Positions 18,201 to 19,868 of a stretch of 19,868 nucleotides of DNA are shown piece after piece. Both the position numbers and the translations under genes were made by a program. Every line of letters starts with the position of its first letter. Position 1 is the first letter of the stretch. Source of the stretch: Thermoplasmata archaeon (GTDB lineage: Archaea; Thermoplasmatota; JAKEGO01); NCBI GenBank assembly GCA_022615805.1, contig JAKEGO010000137.1, forward strand, positions 1 to 19,868. The letters are read 5' to 3'. The notes under the pieces are model-generated. The model had not been told where the DNA came from. It saw only the letters and a list, made by a program, of their open reading frames with translations, and did not search any database.

Positions 18201-19868
18201 AACGCCACGGTGATGAACGCAGGGAGCAGGGGATTTCGGGACACCTTCGCCGTCGAGCTCTTCGTCGACGGAGCGTCGATCGGAACGGTCACCGTTGCCG
18301 GTCTGGATGACGGCGCTTCGGCGGACGTCAGCCTGCCGTGGACGGCCTCCCCGGGGACATGGACCCTGTCCGCGGAGGCGGACGTGAACGATGTGGTGAC
18401 GGAATACCACGAGGACAACAACGGCCGGGCCGAGGCGCTCGCCGAGGTCCAGCGCGCCGACCTGCTGGTCACGGACCTCGATCACGAGGTCGTGTTCGAC
18501 GCCGATCCGATCGGCACCCTCAGCGACGGCGACATCCTCAGGTTCAACGCGACGGTGGAGAACATCGGCGCGGCCACGAACAGGTCCTTCGCGGTGAGGT
18601 TCTACCGCAACGGGACTGCCCTGACGGAGTACGTCGGCGGCACATCCCATCCCGAGGTCACCTTCCCGGGCCTCGAGGCAGGTGGAACGGACCATGCCGA
18701 GTTCACATACATCATGGCCGCCGGGAATTACAATTTCACCGCCGCGGCCGACGCCAACGGCGCGGTCGAGGAGTCGGACGAGACCAACAACGGCCCCCCG
18801 AACCTCGTCACCGTGGCGGCGGAGGACTACGTTCTGCCCGACCGGATACCCGTGAAGAAGGGAACGGAGATCGAGGTGACGGTCGTCAGCCTCGGATACA
18901 CGAGCAGCAGCTACGATTGCCGCGTTTATATCGCGAGCCCGACGGGCAGCGTCATGGGGTCCTACGACTACGAGACATCGGACTGGGGGACGAGGACGCT
19001 GACCTACACCGCCGACGCGGAGGGGAACTGGACGGTCGGCGTCTGGTTCGAGGGCCCGCGGTGGGATCTCATCCTTTACATCAACGTCACGGACGCCGAC
19101 GGGATGCCAATGCACTTCAGGCACGCCGCTCAGGTCGGCTCGCAGACATCGACGTGGCGGTACTACTATCTGGAGGTAAACGGGACCGACGACGTCTTCA
19201 CATACGACACAGTGCTCGAGGCCGAGGAGGGTCAGACCATCGAGATAACCGTCGAGTCGCTCCGTTGGTCGAACAACGGATATGATCCATACGTCAGGCT
19301 CCGATACTCCGAGACGGACCCAGGCAGCTGGGACAGCGTCTGGACCGCCGCGGGATGGGCCATGGGCAGCGTCGAGTCGTGGGGCACGCGCTCCTTCGAT
19401 TACATCCTCGAGGCGAACGGGACCTGGTGCGTCGACGTCTATTATCAGGGGCTCTACTGGGCCTACAACATCACGATAACGATCGACGGCGAGGTCGTCG
19501 GGACCCACGTGGGCTGCGCCGGCTCATACGCCTCCAACCACCGCCATTACTTCTTCAACGTCACGGACGCTGGTTACTCCGGATACACATACGACAGCGT
19601 CATCGACGTCCCCACGGGCACGCGGATCAGGATGTCGGTGGAGAGCATCGACTTTTCGCGAGGCGATTTAAACGGCCATCTCAGGCTCTACGACGATGAC
19701 GGACGCATCGTGCGGGCCATGAACTCCCCTGTGCGGGCGTGGCCCTCGACGACGGTCCTCGAGACCGACCTCGACACTTCGGGTCAGTGGTACGTCCTCG
19801 TCTACTACGATGAGATGAGGTGGGAGTACGGCCTCTCGTTCCTGCTGACATATCCGAACGGGACGACC
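135..19868 (+). CDS. Giant multi-domain secreted surface protein (adhesin-like), 3' end outside window
   Basis: One frame is open from the ATG at 135 to the last base, giving at least 6,578 residues with no stop. Domain order: signal peptide; helical region; transglutaminase-like fold lacking the Cys; hydrophobic segment; Cys-rich patch; GATase1-like domain; about seven Ig/CARDB-like domains; second GATase1-like domain; six Ig-like hosts, five carrying inserted domains (CUB, discoidin, FG-GAP propeller and others); seven tandem GATase1-like repeats; six CARDB domains; three PPC-like jelly rolls. N-X-S/T sequons are frequent, as expected of a glycosylated archaeal exoprotein. Codon use is uniform, with TTA, CTA and TCA rare throughout, and I saw no frameshift or composition break. 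The domain set implies an extracellular adhesive or structural role; the ligand is unknown. The C-terminal anchor and any downstream partner lie beyond the window. The open frame is directly seen; the adhesin role is inferred from the domain families. Confidence 0.95.
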   Translation, partial: MSGNHGRMSQGKLVAVTIVALMVMSTFAAAFLQAYGDDLGRSTGAKDGDYVIGPQPLGQETGSDTGFLNATVAFLKAMAELEGSLSNMSTRLQALYREFIAPTEADEVAEPCSSCGAQTTDVQDLDVFELIGSAILSEEGDSTLDLVKAYALETLIALYDLRAESSDFADACDGYSDFLADYAAGSNGTRADEAAASFDAAADAVNAALDDLSAAGDRLEETIVPVLSRSDAVDRTWFVRRIAAFQADVVAVLDELHAATSVDPDAAVTMDPLSHFPVSHSAGDSPGLSPDLPLSGDPVQADLGRTEDAWVSESVYQKAHSMDAEKLYWWVLEGVAYEPYIGSLKGSDQTLMQRAGNDVDQASLLIAMLREREIPARYVYGTVRAPGGDVAEWLMTDTQDNATALLRSCGVPADNIGGDIIFEHFWVAAYVDDAWVEMDPSWDPEPLEPIDNVTVIDGVTYFNGTIVTTPETEPDLSGRTEFPSGLPYDVTARLGIYQELPDAVRHTVDVTLSTSEGQIFNHSGFAGRLASQGIGLEYTMTQASLDLARAEGHDAPTFMLEYTAALDVGGSVAASSPVVLDGGEALSLTLTFTYPWGSHDTTAVQVAGVNSSVVLDAGKVSQRSLEYLFARDEEAINGSFADAQEPMLALSGSILLSYLAYSYDDEAALLLGRWWRPMPAAVVVQSGSSLGFGAPLAIAPQFSMDLLQDPVSAAFRPEQASPEEAGVMFTIDSGLYSAYVEAMVGALLFNASRSISFEDLKGAAEEAGIPLIVLTADNYDGQLLNFTLPTAVSGQIEAAVALGYEVRVIAVGLVVDDSLYYAFQVVDPETGAVSSVVISTMPLHGVLDTIAKLGSDAWDFYWSFQKWIWSLIWDVGVNIFVDLWKKAKSFVMTQYENIRGLFSGDPGILRRLLDSYKAYLDICGEILDPIGDIIGIPLSLIPNILLALINVIEFVVCVLGSQGTVLNIATYIWCCIRVAIQMVIGKYCGDLIGLMVDAVVGTALVAAITGGTAGIGAATAPLIYRICYYAGKWLANKLLCGLVQKLLDMAFDLARACEIKPRAKLTAEKVSGGKGEPCVYNLKAMAMNLGTLPSKDIKVELKKDDAVIGTDTIPILNPYEFSSTEKWERTFPVTLGPDEDATFSLTIQDTAGCTPTRIVDPADRPKHTVSINLECDDCEKINPESGKCCDNLTGDDLTCCLDPDNYLCKLDKCKQHEKFSQAWKCCMDPYQPGCDPCQDPKDCPPYSPDDVYILGSAVVNVTSTEVASAEIGIVEMGFPLEMATLVNQTGRSTRFVDLATVSMNDLYDLKVLVVPSGGLYSIADPAGASDYILLKLRLFLENGGNIVVFTQQYGYEMEAFLGAPEGYGYQEDQNCLLGSVYIENYIPLFAPLSASKSPNAKGEVYLDLNVDGFFTRWPENATVLLTRAANAMPAMIAYPWGEGAILFTTMYPDFAMVFGSGTADEVVMMDAMLSWLSLPDAASCLPDDNGTLDDASIETFRPDETVTLDVEFGGLEAEYAVIVGPNGSVVDCIRADGGAFPGLSGYADHGIYRVDHVGMENGWINVTVEHDVDGFAVSLFNESLKKVVPEGIDFWVIFDKNYYYVTGVYGSPEDAGGEPGFVTFFIHNHEDTDFNGSVKFGVWGMGHVLWWGYGGAANGWYHKVNVNVPAGEFREYTERFATSQWDFRTVSYLYSGPDWSGDQIAFIERRYGVLKGQNSIVYMTLDQADYAPSETINVTLSVFNPNENELPFLVKLSLMDGIQQTTYVTRDVNMMVPGRDTAVAFGEMPAPTPYGRYLMVAQLFMGSKLQSTDREFFDVGPKLIVRGVTLPSPIVPATDNTVTFEILNDSPLPTTGATLEVTLYDPYDVALQTEFNNFSLGAGETGDYDVIFAMPTPAFGVYYLAYELTWDVRSVSGRIEMPNRYVVSLAFDRPFYRIREDLGFTLEVSNVGRFDQDLTVNVSFPDTGAGHEYVLDLSPGELGTETGTFHMEDHLAAGTHVLNASVTQGSTSYHEFTFTIPTAQLEIAIADDSFMMDDPLEVILRNDGGIDTNYTLTVDIFDPHYLRFFRQTDAGAIMAGENVSFLHDIFDQALSGEYFTIIWARDSRGELVQMTTALIIDGLTALVSVDTNKTVYYVTDDIEVHINVTNQGRAIANGTVLVEAFTSDLKAAEGDSPWYSTKLRYRLPLMINTSGIERADADVALWLNFTRIMEDLGLYGRAFDSDSLLLVEYDDLGRILWEVDLDVAPGTPVPSDLYHNTYSPRPKMLYLVGGRTDYNLNTRVGGYVSSVTRVQYNDAAAATIMDQLDMYDIVIYDGMQSVSEFSFSGEATQAKILDYVRNGGMFVLMCPNNDMDAFGVHHVSGWRNNNVVVVDPEHALSEMRGGEDPNYWSASETNGYWTNWLEDEFDLIMSDSGGSDWAVTIERKIGLGVLVLDAHEVGYPGNTAGNWKGYNHVRYSTHFQHYRTRAYDPETNAVASLMWTMNGTTAADQMRFYSLYFNTLKGDPVPVEPPEEEVPAFMNVRVLDEHVNGSEEVQISFNYMRETNDTVYSLVYSYDSNGTFGNGTWDVAEVIEAGTSTPTTCAWGKGYYSYYTYGLAPVAGYVGTYDSAHGGYASYGSEMPPAGFYDNDILFFDGFRYNSYVDSSLEATASGHMVVVDYFTFSEAIRRVPYAGVKSFSSGSATSRYIYYGGGVLVEGDQNDDGYLGYEWYYESTTTQQEIAAHFRALYDSAFIFKAILPPAGVTTTAHFFVSAYDEANGTWENSTVHSFDIDGDGPDIASVTDHSAGPAVDALSPIAVGARITDGTGVMEAVLQFSYDGGETWETSTMRPNAISGTEQYDIALESDHPYSGPADEWMTIEETGVAAIRVHMVEIALEEGHDMLRLYDGDMVLYQTFTGLHEDVWSAWIPGDVLHLRFTADDAIGGWGFLSDAYETDDSYSAYAAHLEQEVAYHVDPNAWRGDSYTDRLWTYEFYIDEGIPYTSGALDVTTQNIDYTKSGVWLNQDVRTADNMLGTLGAGSGTLTTSLEVPYGAILPGRNVLVIASGTLNAVDPNGTSVHWNDDIYIDHVSFTVRYASAPMNVTEVLYRVAATDLAGNTAVSPELTATVDSPPWVGMPTTDPFYPKGDDDVAVSAVVTDGEGIDEVLLVYATYSSPFNLADPAMGTVVTANNQYSSQFSPAEAVDGYGEDGSNQDHYWLTSNYPSGAYLQLEFVRPYVIDTVHLLNTRNAVYWDRSTAAFHLSVSMDGVDYQTIYSGTLVEDDITNWQVAEFKPVLARFVRFHVDSYYGAGGGLAEIDIYSRHNLQFVEMSPDGDTYSGDIPATDNTTYVYYFVMANDTWGHTTLTDWRYYLTDDQPPEVLAIATVPTTPSPGTDVNVTVSLGDNLGIRGYSLFYSYNGVDFTEAEFSQRTSNTDVDRDGRPEIVAGSYYGTYVFNETLGVEYDLDDDVWNWAWGSAFAAGDTDLDGRVNLVAANQDTYGTLARVYQWNGSGYDRLADLGSELDTSDDGTIYSMDIGDFDGNGIPDIVIPLYYPYVIYVYEWSGFGYVLKHVVETGISVQVLRMANIDDDPAEEILCGDWNYIYAYDLVNGAPVRVWTSTSIDLERFEVGHLDSDGYLEIVAGGYDRLYIYEIDPDGIVLEATSDALGYYVNPSRIMDWDGDGRMEVSAIAYNGYRYNASQSKYFYYYNITVFSYRDESEFVDSLLAVERTIPIVSPGYFNNRPAHWGDFDADDDVEFVLGDGSNYYIRLFDDRGTEENSFYSYYLGSDYESVYPSGTPSDWMATIPGAASGTIHYYVEVEDLAGNVNASAVMALDVDGTPPTIDDTTEYPTDRNALRYVPIFVNVTGDDVLGVHMVHDAMGGVARTPMVDHVFGDGVVLHYADCGLVDEDFLVQGDPTSLWKSIDPHTTPSQRSVRTHADEVVYRFPVDPARSYAVDVVYLQNAGEGRVQRLLAGTHVLHGPLALPENLALSYRLPVPAEAYADGNLTLTFQELLGESAVVSEITVREYSSAPATGYLAYVPPAFNDTDVHYYVEVADLAMNTVRSPTATYRTFGANHPPVVADVDETPSGNDIVISAEVTDADGIGSANLRYSYTMSSWTTVAMTHAGDTYSGTIDTASADDLVYYFIEATDVGGVVNRTPVYRTNLPMVGMVVNYLRDLDDVERSTYYLLSENHFRVELIDDSDADVATLSNFDVVVVGTYYDVDSTEVAELIDDHGIGVVLVYQGVNALGFGIYSSSYTMQGTSGEAFMEPYRGSRFQVQYYSSGYYYNYYYYNGYPAGWTCLDQQGTAWTSGYRVNGTSGGRGAIFPFAMNRLTEMGEVIFSSLMTWIAGEEVVPRTVGAGNAILITQSNHADIPVLTDHEEYVAAELEDRGYTVEFVSMLEAGLYDMTGAGLIVVCEHDASHYLGLWKIEDWVDEGLKVLLLGEGGYNLGGSWTYYSGSTNYNDLTITYDSGHLSAYSGYTFTASALNAMYFVYSGYPAGWNLTAYYAYSSSYYTLLHRDNASSGGKAFAFGYDIRGLTEDGWWLFNLSIDHLEGVVHGTIPMPADTVVLAIAGLDYGTPVLTERERTLRDLLLMYGFDVSYISVRELRRADLSSVTFLAFAEYNSRHFPGAAWIDAAIDDGTSVGFYAWSAQGLGGSWSSSADWRIRQFYGETELAFASGLQGYSFYMASSANTPFIYGSYPSGWTVVGRNAYDASYKSAFHRENSTSGGRGTILTYEPNDVTYQGEHIFGRTFEYLANMSWNDQAVVPGSVVMAVEDPDNIDPAMTAREAATDAMIRGLGYEVSYVSRFSLRTADLSYADLVVVPYYLAGLEPGLPFWQGLIDSGVSVLMLYDEINIFGGSISYSDHWQFRQMYAMSGVAFLEDFDNYVVQFAGGYGYIQYSTPPLGWMAIGRNTYSGSYNTVFYNVSSAGGRGAMICYDPLNLWAEGRMVMEQALAWLARRPVPRIEVPEGNAVLLTVDSTMALTSSETAARDLLVSYGYAVTLLPQILAQRINFTNASVVALVEYQQNGYFVHGDAWATSLMAAGIDVLLLRDSGKALWGTGGWNPSTHWQYVRLVVESETAFLEDHLGQNIYIQGGTAHRVASGNIPATWTPIGRNYYGSSEKTVIIHDNATTGGRGAVITYDPYYFVEAGRVLLNKTLDWLAHVETERIQFGTDVVIATLSEDYGTPTLTTGEQALRDRLLGAGYSVSYVSYKEMKRGNYTDVRAVMATAYDDNYYYPIGQTFIDSLIDSGVSVGLFYRSGQIVSTANWNPSTHWMYVRLVVESSEAFLAEYGGFNMYMQSGTAYRIASPSWPGWTAIGRNYYGTSEKTAMYRESGDGVGRGVVLTYDPSALSTEGGEVYDNAIAYLMHEPVTRRSFTSGVAVLIIESLDASTPTLNAQENATRLRLEGLGYDVEYVSVFRARFAEYSSASVVACAWYEDNGYYHLGNGFFDALVDHGTPILLLYDAGLTYGGGWNPSTHSNYLQLYVEDNSTCLSGYPNGATLTPQTGGSAYRVASPSFAGWAAVGRNTYGASEKTVLTRENATSGGRGVMLTYDPYYYNAVGMDVFNASVAWVVGSTILKPDLTVSLAIGPMGYRTDVYLNATISNSGDSLFHTTYSLVAFYDGADIIGIDRVAVPASGSDVTATVIWNPSHGGHTVTVVADATGAIAETNEGNNADSTVVSTGRPDLRVTGIACPSPPLSGELATVNVTVRNDGSSCGEPFHVDLLADGEPVARHTVASLAGGSSVNVSFQWTALPGGTWLTAFVDQTNEIPETDEMDNTLTIRVHVGSRDLEIGIVSFTQPTTDGETVTFDLTLNNTGDVAAGGFHVGMYLGSEIARTVRIAGIGPHNSTTAAFTWKVRATGTRPSFVVDCLDEVSEDDEANNGASPSIPSIQRADLTINDVRYDSRTYYDEGGVLFEVVVENGGSATLHDVHLAILVDGVIEALVDVSSIGAGGETTAYVAWSAWTGNHTIVLEVDPYDVVDESDEGDNEWSPLPFHVRGPDLMISDVWTWPSAFADGDTISMNATVMNAGSRGFRDTFAVELFVDGASIGTVTVAGLDDGASADVSLPWTASPGTWTLSAEADVNDVVTEYHEDNNGRAEALAEVQRADLLVTDLDHEVVFDADPIGTLSDGDILRFNATVENIGAATNRSFAVRFYRNGTALTEYVGGTSHPEVTFPGLEAGGTDHAEFTYIMAAGNYNFTAAADANGAVEESDETNNGPPNLVTVAAEDYVLPDRIPVKKGTEIEVTVVSLGYTSSSYDCRVYIASPTGSVMGSYDYETSDWGTRTLTYTADAEGNWTVGVWFEGPRWDLILYINVTDADGMPMHFRHAAQVGSQTSTWRYYYLEVNGTDDVFTYDTVLEAEEGQTIEITVESLRWSNNGYDPYVRLRYSETDPGSWDSVWTAAGWAMGSVESWGTRSFDYILEANGTWCVDVYYQGLYWAYNITITIDGEVVGTHVGCAGSYASNHRHYFFNVTDAGYSGYTYDSVIDVPTGTRIRMSVESIDFSRGDLNGHLRLYDDDGRIVRAMNSPVRAWPSTTVLETDLDTSGQWYVLVYYDEMRWEYGLSFLLTYPNGTT
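300..1095 (+). other. Alpha-helical N-terminal region, possible coiled coil
   Basis: Residues about 56-320 are rich in Ala, Leu, Glu and Asp, with heptad-like hydrophobic spacing (for example around 345-440 and 560-900). A CSSC pair sits at 468-479. The last part (about 930-1030) is a Ser/Pro/Asp-rich linker leading into the transglutaminase-like fold. I recognise no specific family. Confidence 0.5.
1116..1560 (+). other. Transglutaminase-like domain with Cys replaced by Asp
   Basis: GNDVDQASLLIAMLREREIP followed by ARYVYGTV matches the transglutaminase core helix and following strand (family pattern G-x-C-x-D-x-A-x-LL-x-ALLRAxGIPARYV). The catalytic Cys position is Asp358 (codon 1206). The other two expected residues are present: His424 in FEHFWVAAYV (codon 1404) and Asp439 in WVEMDPSWD (codon 1449). 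The fold assignment is strong. Without the thiol, cross-linking or protease activity is unlikely, so a binding or structural role is inferred. Confidence 0.85.
1563..2699 (+). other. Post-transglutaminase module of large TG/RHS-associated proteins
   Basis: Residues 477-855 continue in the order I recall from large bacterial and archaeal proteins in which this Cys-less transglutaminase fold precedes RHS or adhesin regions. The landmarks are: a beta-rich part; AGVNSSVVLDAGKVS (about 1950-1995); a helical SILLSYLAYSYDDEAALLLG stretch (about 2088-2150); SGLYSAYVEAMV (about 2332-2370); AGIPLIVLTADN (about 2436-2470); and VVDPETGAVSSVVIS (about 2610-2655), resembling the DPETG..Y.ISGG ending of those proteins. 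The match is from memory of the pattern; no alignment was run. Confidence 0.6.
2700..3300 (+). other. Hydrophobic segment with about three possible membrane helices
   Basis: An aromatic amphipathic stretch (about 2703-2790, rich in Trp) precedes three long hydrophobic segments. These lie near 2925-3012 (IIGIPLSLIPNILLALINVI and on), 3024-3090 (TVLNIATYIWCCIRVAIQMV) and 3105-3225 (VDAVVGTALVAAITGGTAGI and on). Basic and Cys residues lie between them. This is unexpected in the middle of an exported protein. It may insert in the membrane, or form a buried helical bundle completing the preceding module. Confidence 0.6.
3312..3656 (+). other. CARDB/Ig-like beta sandwich
   Basis: Residues about 1060-1174 show the strand pattern of CARDB-type cell-adhesion sandwiches: VYNLKAMAMNLGTLPSKDIK, then VELKKDDAVIGTDTIPI, then a strand ending TFPVTLGPDEDATFSLTIQD. 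The subfamily cannot be settled by eye. Confidence 0.5.
3657..3863 (+). other. Cysteine-rich patch (13 Cys in about 69 residues)
   Basis: Residues 1175-1243 contain 13 cysteines, including three CC pairs (KCC, TCC, KCC) and two CxxC motifs (CDDC, CDPC). Cys is rare in most of the protein, although a few single residues occur elsewhere. The spacing suggests a disulfide-knotted mini-domain or a metal-binding knuckle between the CARDB-like sandwich and the first GATase1-like domain. No named family is recognised. Confidence 0.7.
3879..4572 (+). other. GATase1/ThuA-like alpha/beta domain A
   Basis: Residues 1249-1480 show the class I glutamine amidotransferase-like flavodoxin fold. The strand LKVLVVPSGG is followed by a helix (YILLKLRLFLENGG), the strand NIVVFTQQYG and a late strand with GEGAILFTTMYPDF. 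The expected nucleophile elbow (G-x-C-x-G) is absent; FTQQYG sits in its place. It is therefore likely a non-catalytic, possibly ligand-binding relative of ThuA/DUF4350-type domains. Confidence 0.6.
4590..6660 (+). other. Array of about seven Ig/CARDB-like beta domains
   Basis: Residues 1486-2176 consist of beta sandwiches of roughly 95-110 residues. Approximate starts are 4600, 4905, 5260, 5600, 5905, 6205 and 6505. Several carry the CARDB/NEW3-like phrase of a strand, then N-x-G or N-x-N, then a strand: NVTLSVFNPNENELPF (5343), TFEILNDSPLPTTGA (5661), FTLEVSNVGRFDQDL (5967), LEVILRNDGGIDTN (6252) and VHINVTNQGRAIANG (6567). Boundaries are approximate. Such arrays usually form an extended stalk. 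Confidence 0.6.
6663..6915 (+). other. Small beta domain preceding GATase1-like domain B
   Basis: Residues 2177-2261 include LRYRLPLMINTSGIERADAD, then VALWLNFTRIMEDLG, then DSDSLLLVEYDDLGRIL. This resembles the 'YR.P..I....R.D.PV...L.F......D..S..VVEYD..G' beta module found in various secreted proteins. I cannot give it a firm family name. It leads directly into the next alpha/beta domain. Confidence 0.4.
6918..7655 (+). other. GATase1-like alpha/beta domain B
   Basis: Residues 2262-2507 begin with the strand PKMLYLVGG and continue through DIVIYDGMQ, a helix (ATQAKILDYVRNGG), the strand MFVLMCPNNDMD and the late strand GLGVLVLDAHEVG. This is the class I glutamine amidotransferase-like fold. 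A Cys is present near the elbow position (LMCPNN), but the G-x-C-x-G context is missing. An active amidotransferase is therefore not supported. Confidence 0.6.
7686..8471 (+). other. Ig-like host domain H0 with inserted unknown beta domain
   Basis: The first half of the host (7686-7892) contains VYSLVYSYDSNG and WDVAEVI. The second half (about 8331-8471) contains FIFKAILPPAG and AHFFVSAYDEANG. These match the two halves of the uninterrupted host at 12315. Between them, 7893-8330 (about 146 residues) encodes a Gly/Tyr-rich beta domain (for example DNDILFFDGFRYNSYVD, GHMVVVDYFTF and VEGDQNDDGYLGYEWYYES). I cannot name it; it may be galactose-binding-like. Confidence 0.55.
8670..8957 (+). other. 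CUB-like domain (guest in H1)
   Basis: Residues 2846-2941 show the cysteine-free CUB pattern of microbial proteins. A P-x-x-Y/S-G start (HPYSGPADEWMTIEE) leads to GVAAIRVHMVEIALEEGHD, then MLRLYDGDMVLYQTFTG, WSAWIPGDVLHLRFTADD and a closing WGF. The GHD...LYDG core corresponds to the acidic, often calcium-binding edge of CUB domains, which bind glycans or proteins. Confidence 0.75.
8958..9368 (+). other. Galactose-binding-like beta sandwich (second guest in H1)
   Basis: Residues 2942-3078 include TYEFYIDEGIPYTSGALDVT, GVWLNQDV, LEVPYGAILPGRNVLVIASG and a terminal DDIYIDHVSFTVRY. This resembles galactose-binding-like sandwiches, which carry a late strand of the form D-x-x-x-I-D-x-V-x-F. The precise family is uncertain. 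Confidence 0.45.
9477..10202 (+). other. Ig-like host domain H2 carrying a discoidin guest
   Basis: The first half (9477-9650) includes VSAVVTDGEGIDEVLLVYAT. The second half (about 10050-10202) includes LQFVEMSPDGDTYSGDIPA then TYVYYFVMANDTWGH. This is the clearest split: VEMSPDGDTYSGDIP corresponds closely to VAMTHAGDTYSGTID in the uninterrupted host at 12315. The guest therefore sits between the second and third host strands, in the 'YS.dg....' loop. Confidence 0.7.
9651..10049 (+). other. F5/8 type C (discoidin) domain, guest in H2
   Basis: Residues 3173-3305 follow the discoidin order: NNQYSSQFSPAEAVDGYGED, then HYWLTSNYPSGAYLQLEF, VIDTVHLLNTRNAVYWDRST, AFHLSVSMDGVDYQTIYSG, WQVAEFKPVLARFVRFHVDS and GLAEIDIYS. 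The A-x-x-A-x-DG start, the Q-LEF strand, the V-x-F-S-DG strand and the R-F-V-R-F-H strand are family hallmarks. It is a probable carbohydrate- or surface-binding module. Confidence 0.85.
10203..11600 (+). other. Ig-like host domain H3 carrying a beta-propeller guest
   Basis: The first half (10203-10379) includes VNVTVSLGDNLGIRGYSLFY then SYNGVDFTEAEF. The second half (about 11415-11600) includes WMATIPGAASGTIHYYVEVE then DLAGNVNASAV. Between them lies a complete FG-GAP-type propeller. The second half carries the consensus most clearly: (A/S)-T-I-P, then YYVEVxDxAGN. Confidence 0.65.
10380..11399 (+). other. Seven-bladed FG-GAP/integrin-like beta-propeller (guest in H3)
   Basis: Residues 3416-3755 hold seven regularly spaced acidic loops followed by a hydrophobic strand. 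They are DVDRDGRPEIVAG (10383), DTDLDGRVNLVAA (10524), DFDGNGIPDIVIP (10692), NIDDDPAEEILCG (10836), HLDSDGYLEIVAG (10971), DWDGDGRMEVSAI (11112) and DFDADDDVEFVLG (11325). The D-x-D-x-DG loops are the calcium sites of FG-GAP/VCBS propellers such as the integrin alpha head. Blade 4 (NIDDDPAEE) and blade 7 (DFDADDDVE) lack the loop Gly. Seven copies make a closed propeller. Confidence 0.88.
11601..12314 (+). other. Ig-like host domain H4 with carbohydrate-binding-like guest
   Basis: The first half (11601-11774) includes IFVNVTGDDVLGVHMVH and ARTPMVDHVFGDG. The second half (about 12173-12314) includes YLAYVPPAFNDTDVHYYVEV then ADLAMNTVRSP. The guest at 11775-12172 (residues 3881-4013) is a beta sandwich. 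It contains SLWKSIDP, EVVYRFPVDPARSYAVDVVY, LSYRLPVPAEAYADGNLTLT and ESAVVSEITVREY. The P-A-E-A-Y-x-DG-x-L-x-L-x-F followed by a V-x-S-E-I-x-V strand resembles galactose-binding-like or carbohydrate-binding modules. The exact family is unsettled. Confidence 0.55.
12315..12590 (+). other. Uninterrupted Ig-like domain H5 (template of the host repeats)
   Basis: Residues 4061-4152 form a complete sandwich. It reads HPPVVADV, IVISAEVTDADGIGSANLRY, SYTMSSWTTVAM, GDTYSGTIDTASADDLVYYF, then IEATDVGG. The order of parts is the same as in H0-H4 but with nothing inserted, so it defines where the guests enter the other five copies. Confidence 0.7.
12594..13160 (+). repeat. GATase1-like tandem repeat R1
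   Basis: About 189 residues. The strand VGMVVNYLRD, helix ERSTYYLLSENHFRVELID, strand FDVVVVGTYYD and strand IGVVLVYQG form the Rossmann-like half. The second half carries GYPAGW and NGTSGGRGAIFPF, which are conserved in later copies. It contains a Tyr-rich loop encoded by a TAC-rich stretch (12948-12974). With R2 it is one of the most diverged copies. Confidence 0.65.
13161..13769 (+). repeat. GATase1-like tandem repeat R2
   Basis: About 203 residues. Parts in order: NAILITQSNHADIPVLTDHE, EDRGYTVEFVSMLEA, GLIVVCEHDASHYLG, VDEGLKVLLLGEGGYNLGGS, GYPAGW and NASSGGKAFAFGY. The GRNxY segment seen in later copies is replaced here by a Tyr/Ser-rich stretch. The lone Cys (VVCEHD) is not in a nucleophile-elbow context. 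Confidence 0.65.
13770..14384 (+). repeat. GATase1-like tandem repeat R3
   Basis: About 205 residues. Parts: VVLAIAGLDYGTPVLTERER, LLLMYGFDVSYISVREL, FLAFAEYN, DDGTSVGFYAWSAQGLGGSW, SYPSGWTVVGRNAYDASYKS and NSTSGGRGTILTYEP. The helix after the TPxLT motif and the Gly-Arg-Asn and Gly-Gly-Arg-Gly motifs align with R4-R7. Confidence 0.7.
14385..14984 (+). repeat. GATase1-like tandem repeat R4
   Basis: About 200 residues. Parts: SVVMAVEDPDNIDPAMT, IRGLGYEVSYVSRFSLRTAD, DLVVVPYYLAG, IDSGVSVLMLYDEINIFGGS, LGWMAIGRNTYSGSYNTVFY and SSAGGRGAMICYDP. It is intermediate between the diverged R1-R2 and the close trio R5-R7. Confidence 0.7.
14985..15602 (+). repeat. GATase1-like tandem repeat R5
   Basis: About 206 residues. 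Parts: NAVLLTVDSTMALTSSE, LLVSYGYAVTLLPQ, SVVALVEYQQNGYF, AAGIDVLLLRDSG, GGWNPSTHWQYVRLVVESE, WTPIGRNYYGSSEKTVIIHD and TTGGRGAVITYDP. It shares the WNPSTH and GRNYYGxSEKT blocks with R6 and, in slightly altered form, with R7. Confidence 0.72.
15603..16220 (+). repeat. GATase1-like tandem repeat R6
   Basis: About 206 residues. Parts: DVVIATLSEDYGTPTLTTGE, LLGAGYSVSYVSYKEM, AVMATAYDDNYY, IDSGVSVGLFYRSG, NWNPSTHWMYVRLVVESSEA, GWTAIGRNYYGTSEKTAMYR and GVGRGVVLTYDP. It is visibly similar to R5 in the DNA as well, for example around 15299-15360 compared with 15919-15980. Confidence 0.72.
16221..16859 (+). repeat. GATase1-like tandem repeat R7
   Basis: About 213 residues. Parts: VAVLIIESLDASTPTLNAQE, LEGLGYDVEYVSVFRA, SVVACAWYEDNGYY, VDHGTPILLLYDAGLTYGGG, WNPSTHSNYLQLYVEDN, GWAAVGRNTYGASEKTVLTR and SGGRGVMLTYDPYYY. 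It is the last copy; the CARDB stalk follows directly with KPDLTV. Confidence 0.72.
16860..18821 (+). repeat. Six tandem CARDB adhesion domains
   Basis: Six sandwiches of about 105-120 residues start at 16860, 17175, 17493, 17811, 18132 and 18456. Most open with PDL or ADL (KPDLTV, RPDLRV, RDLEIG, ADLTIN, PDLMIS, ADLLVT). Each has a central N-x-G or N-G-G type strand and ends with an acidic, Asn-rich motif (NEGNN, DEMDN, DEANN, DEGDN, HEDNN, DETNN). This is the CARDB (cell adhesion related domain in bacteria/archaea) signature, typical of archaeal surface stalks. Confidence 0.9.
18822..19868 (+). repeat. Three PPC-like jelly-roll repeats (last one may continue past the window)
   Basis: Three related sandwiches of about 120 residues begin near 18822, 19128 and 19510. 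Shared blocks are G-T/Q-x-I-x-V/M-x-VxSL/I (GTEIEVTVVSLG, GQTIEITVESLR, GTRIRMSVESID), a middle strand with a Tyr/Asp loop, and a closing N/G-x-W-x-V-x-V-x-Y/F strand (GNWTVGVWFEG, GTWCVDVYYQG, GQWYVLVYYDE). They resemble bacterial pre-peptidase C-terminal (PPC) domains. The frame is open at the last base (TYPNGTT). Confidence 0.65.

Noticed and set aside
15117..19508. Antisense open frame of 1,463 codons
   Set aside because: It is in exact register with the sense codons. A stop there would need a sense TTA, CTA or TCA codon, which this high-GC gene rarely uses. The translation is Arg/Val/Asp/Gly-rich with no recognisable domains, while the sense strand encodes clear GATase1-like, CARDB and PPC-like domains.
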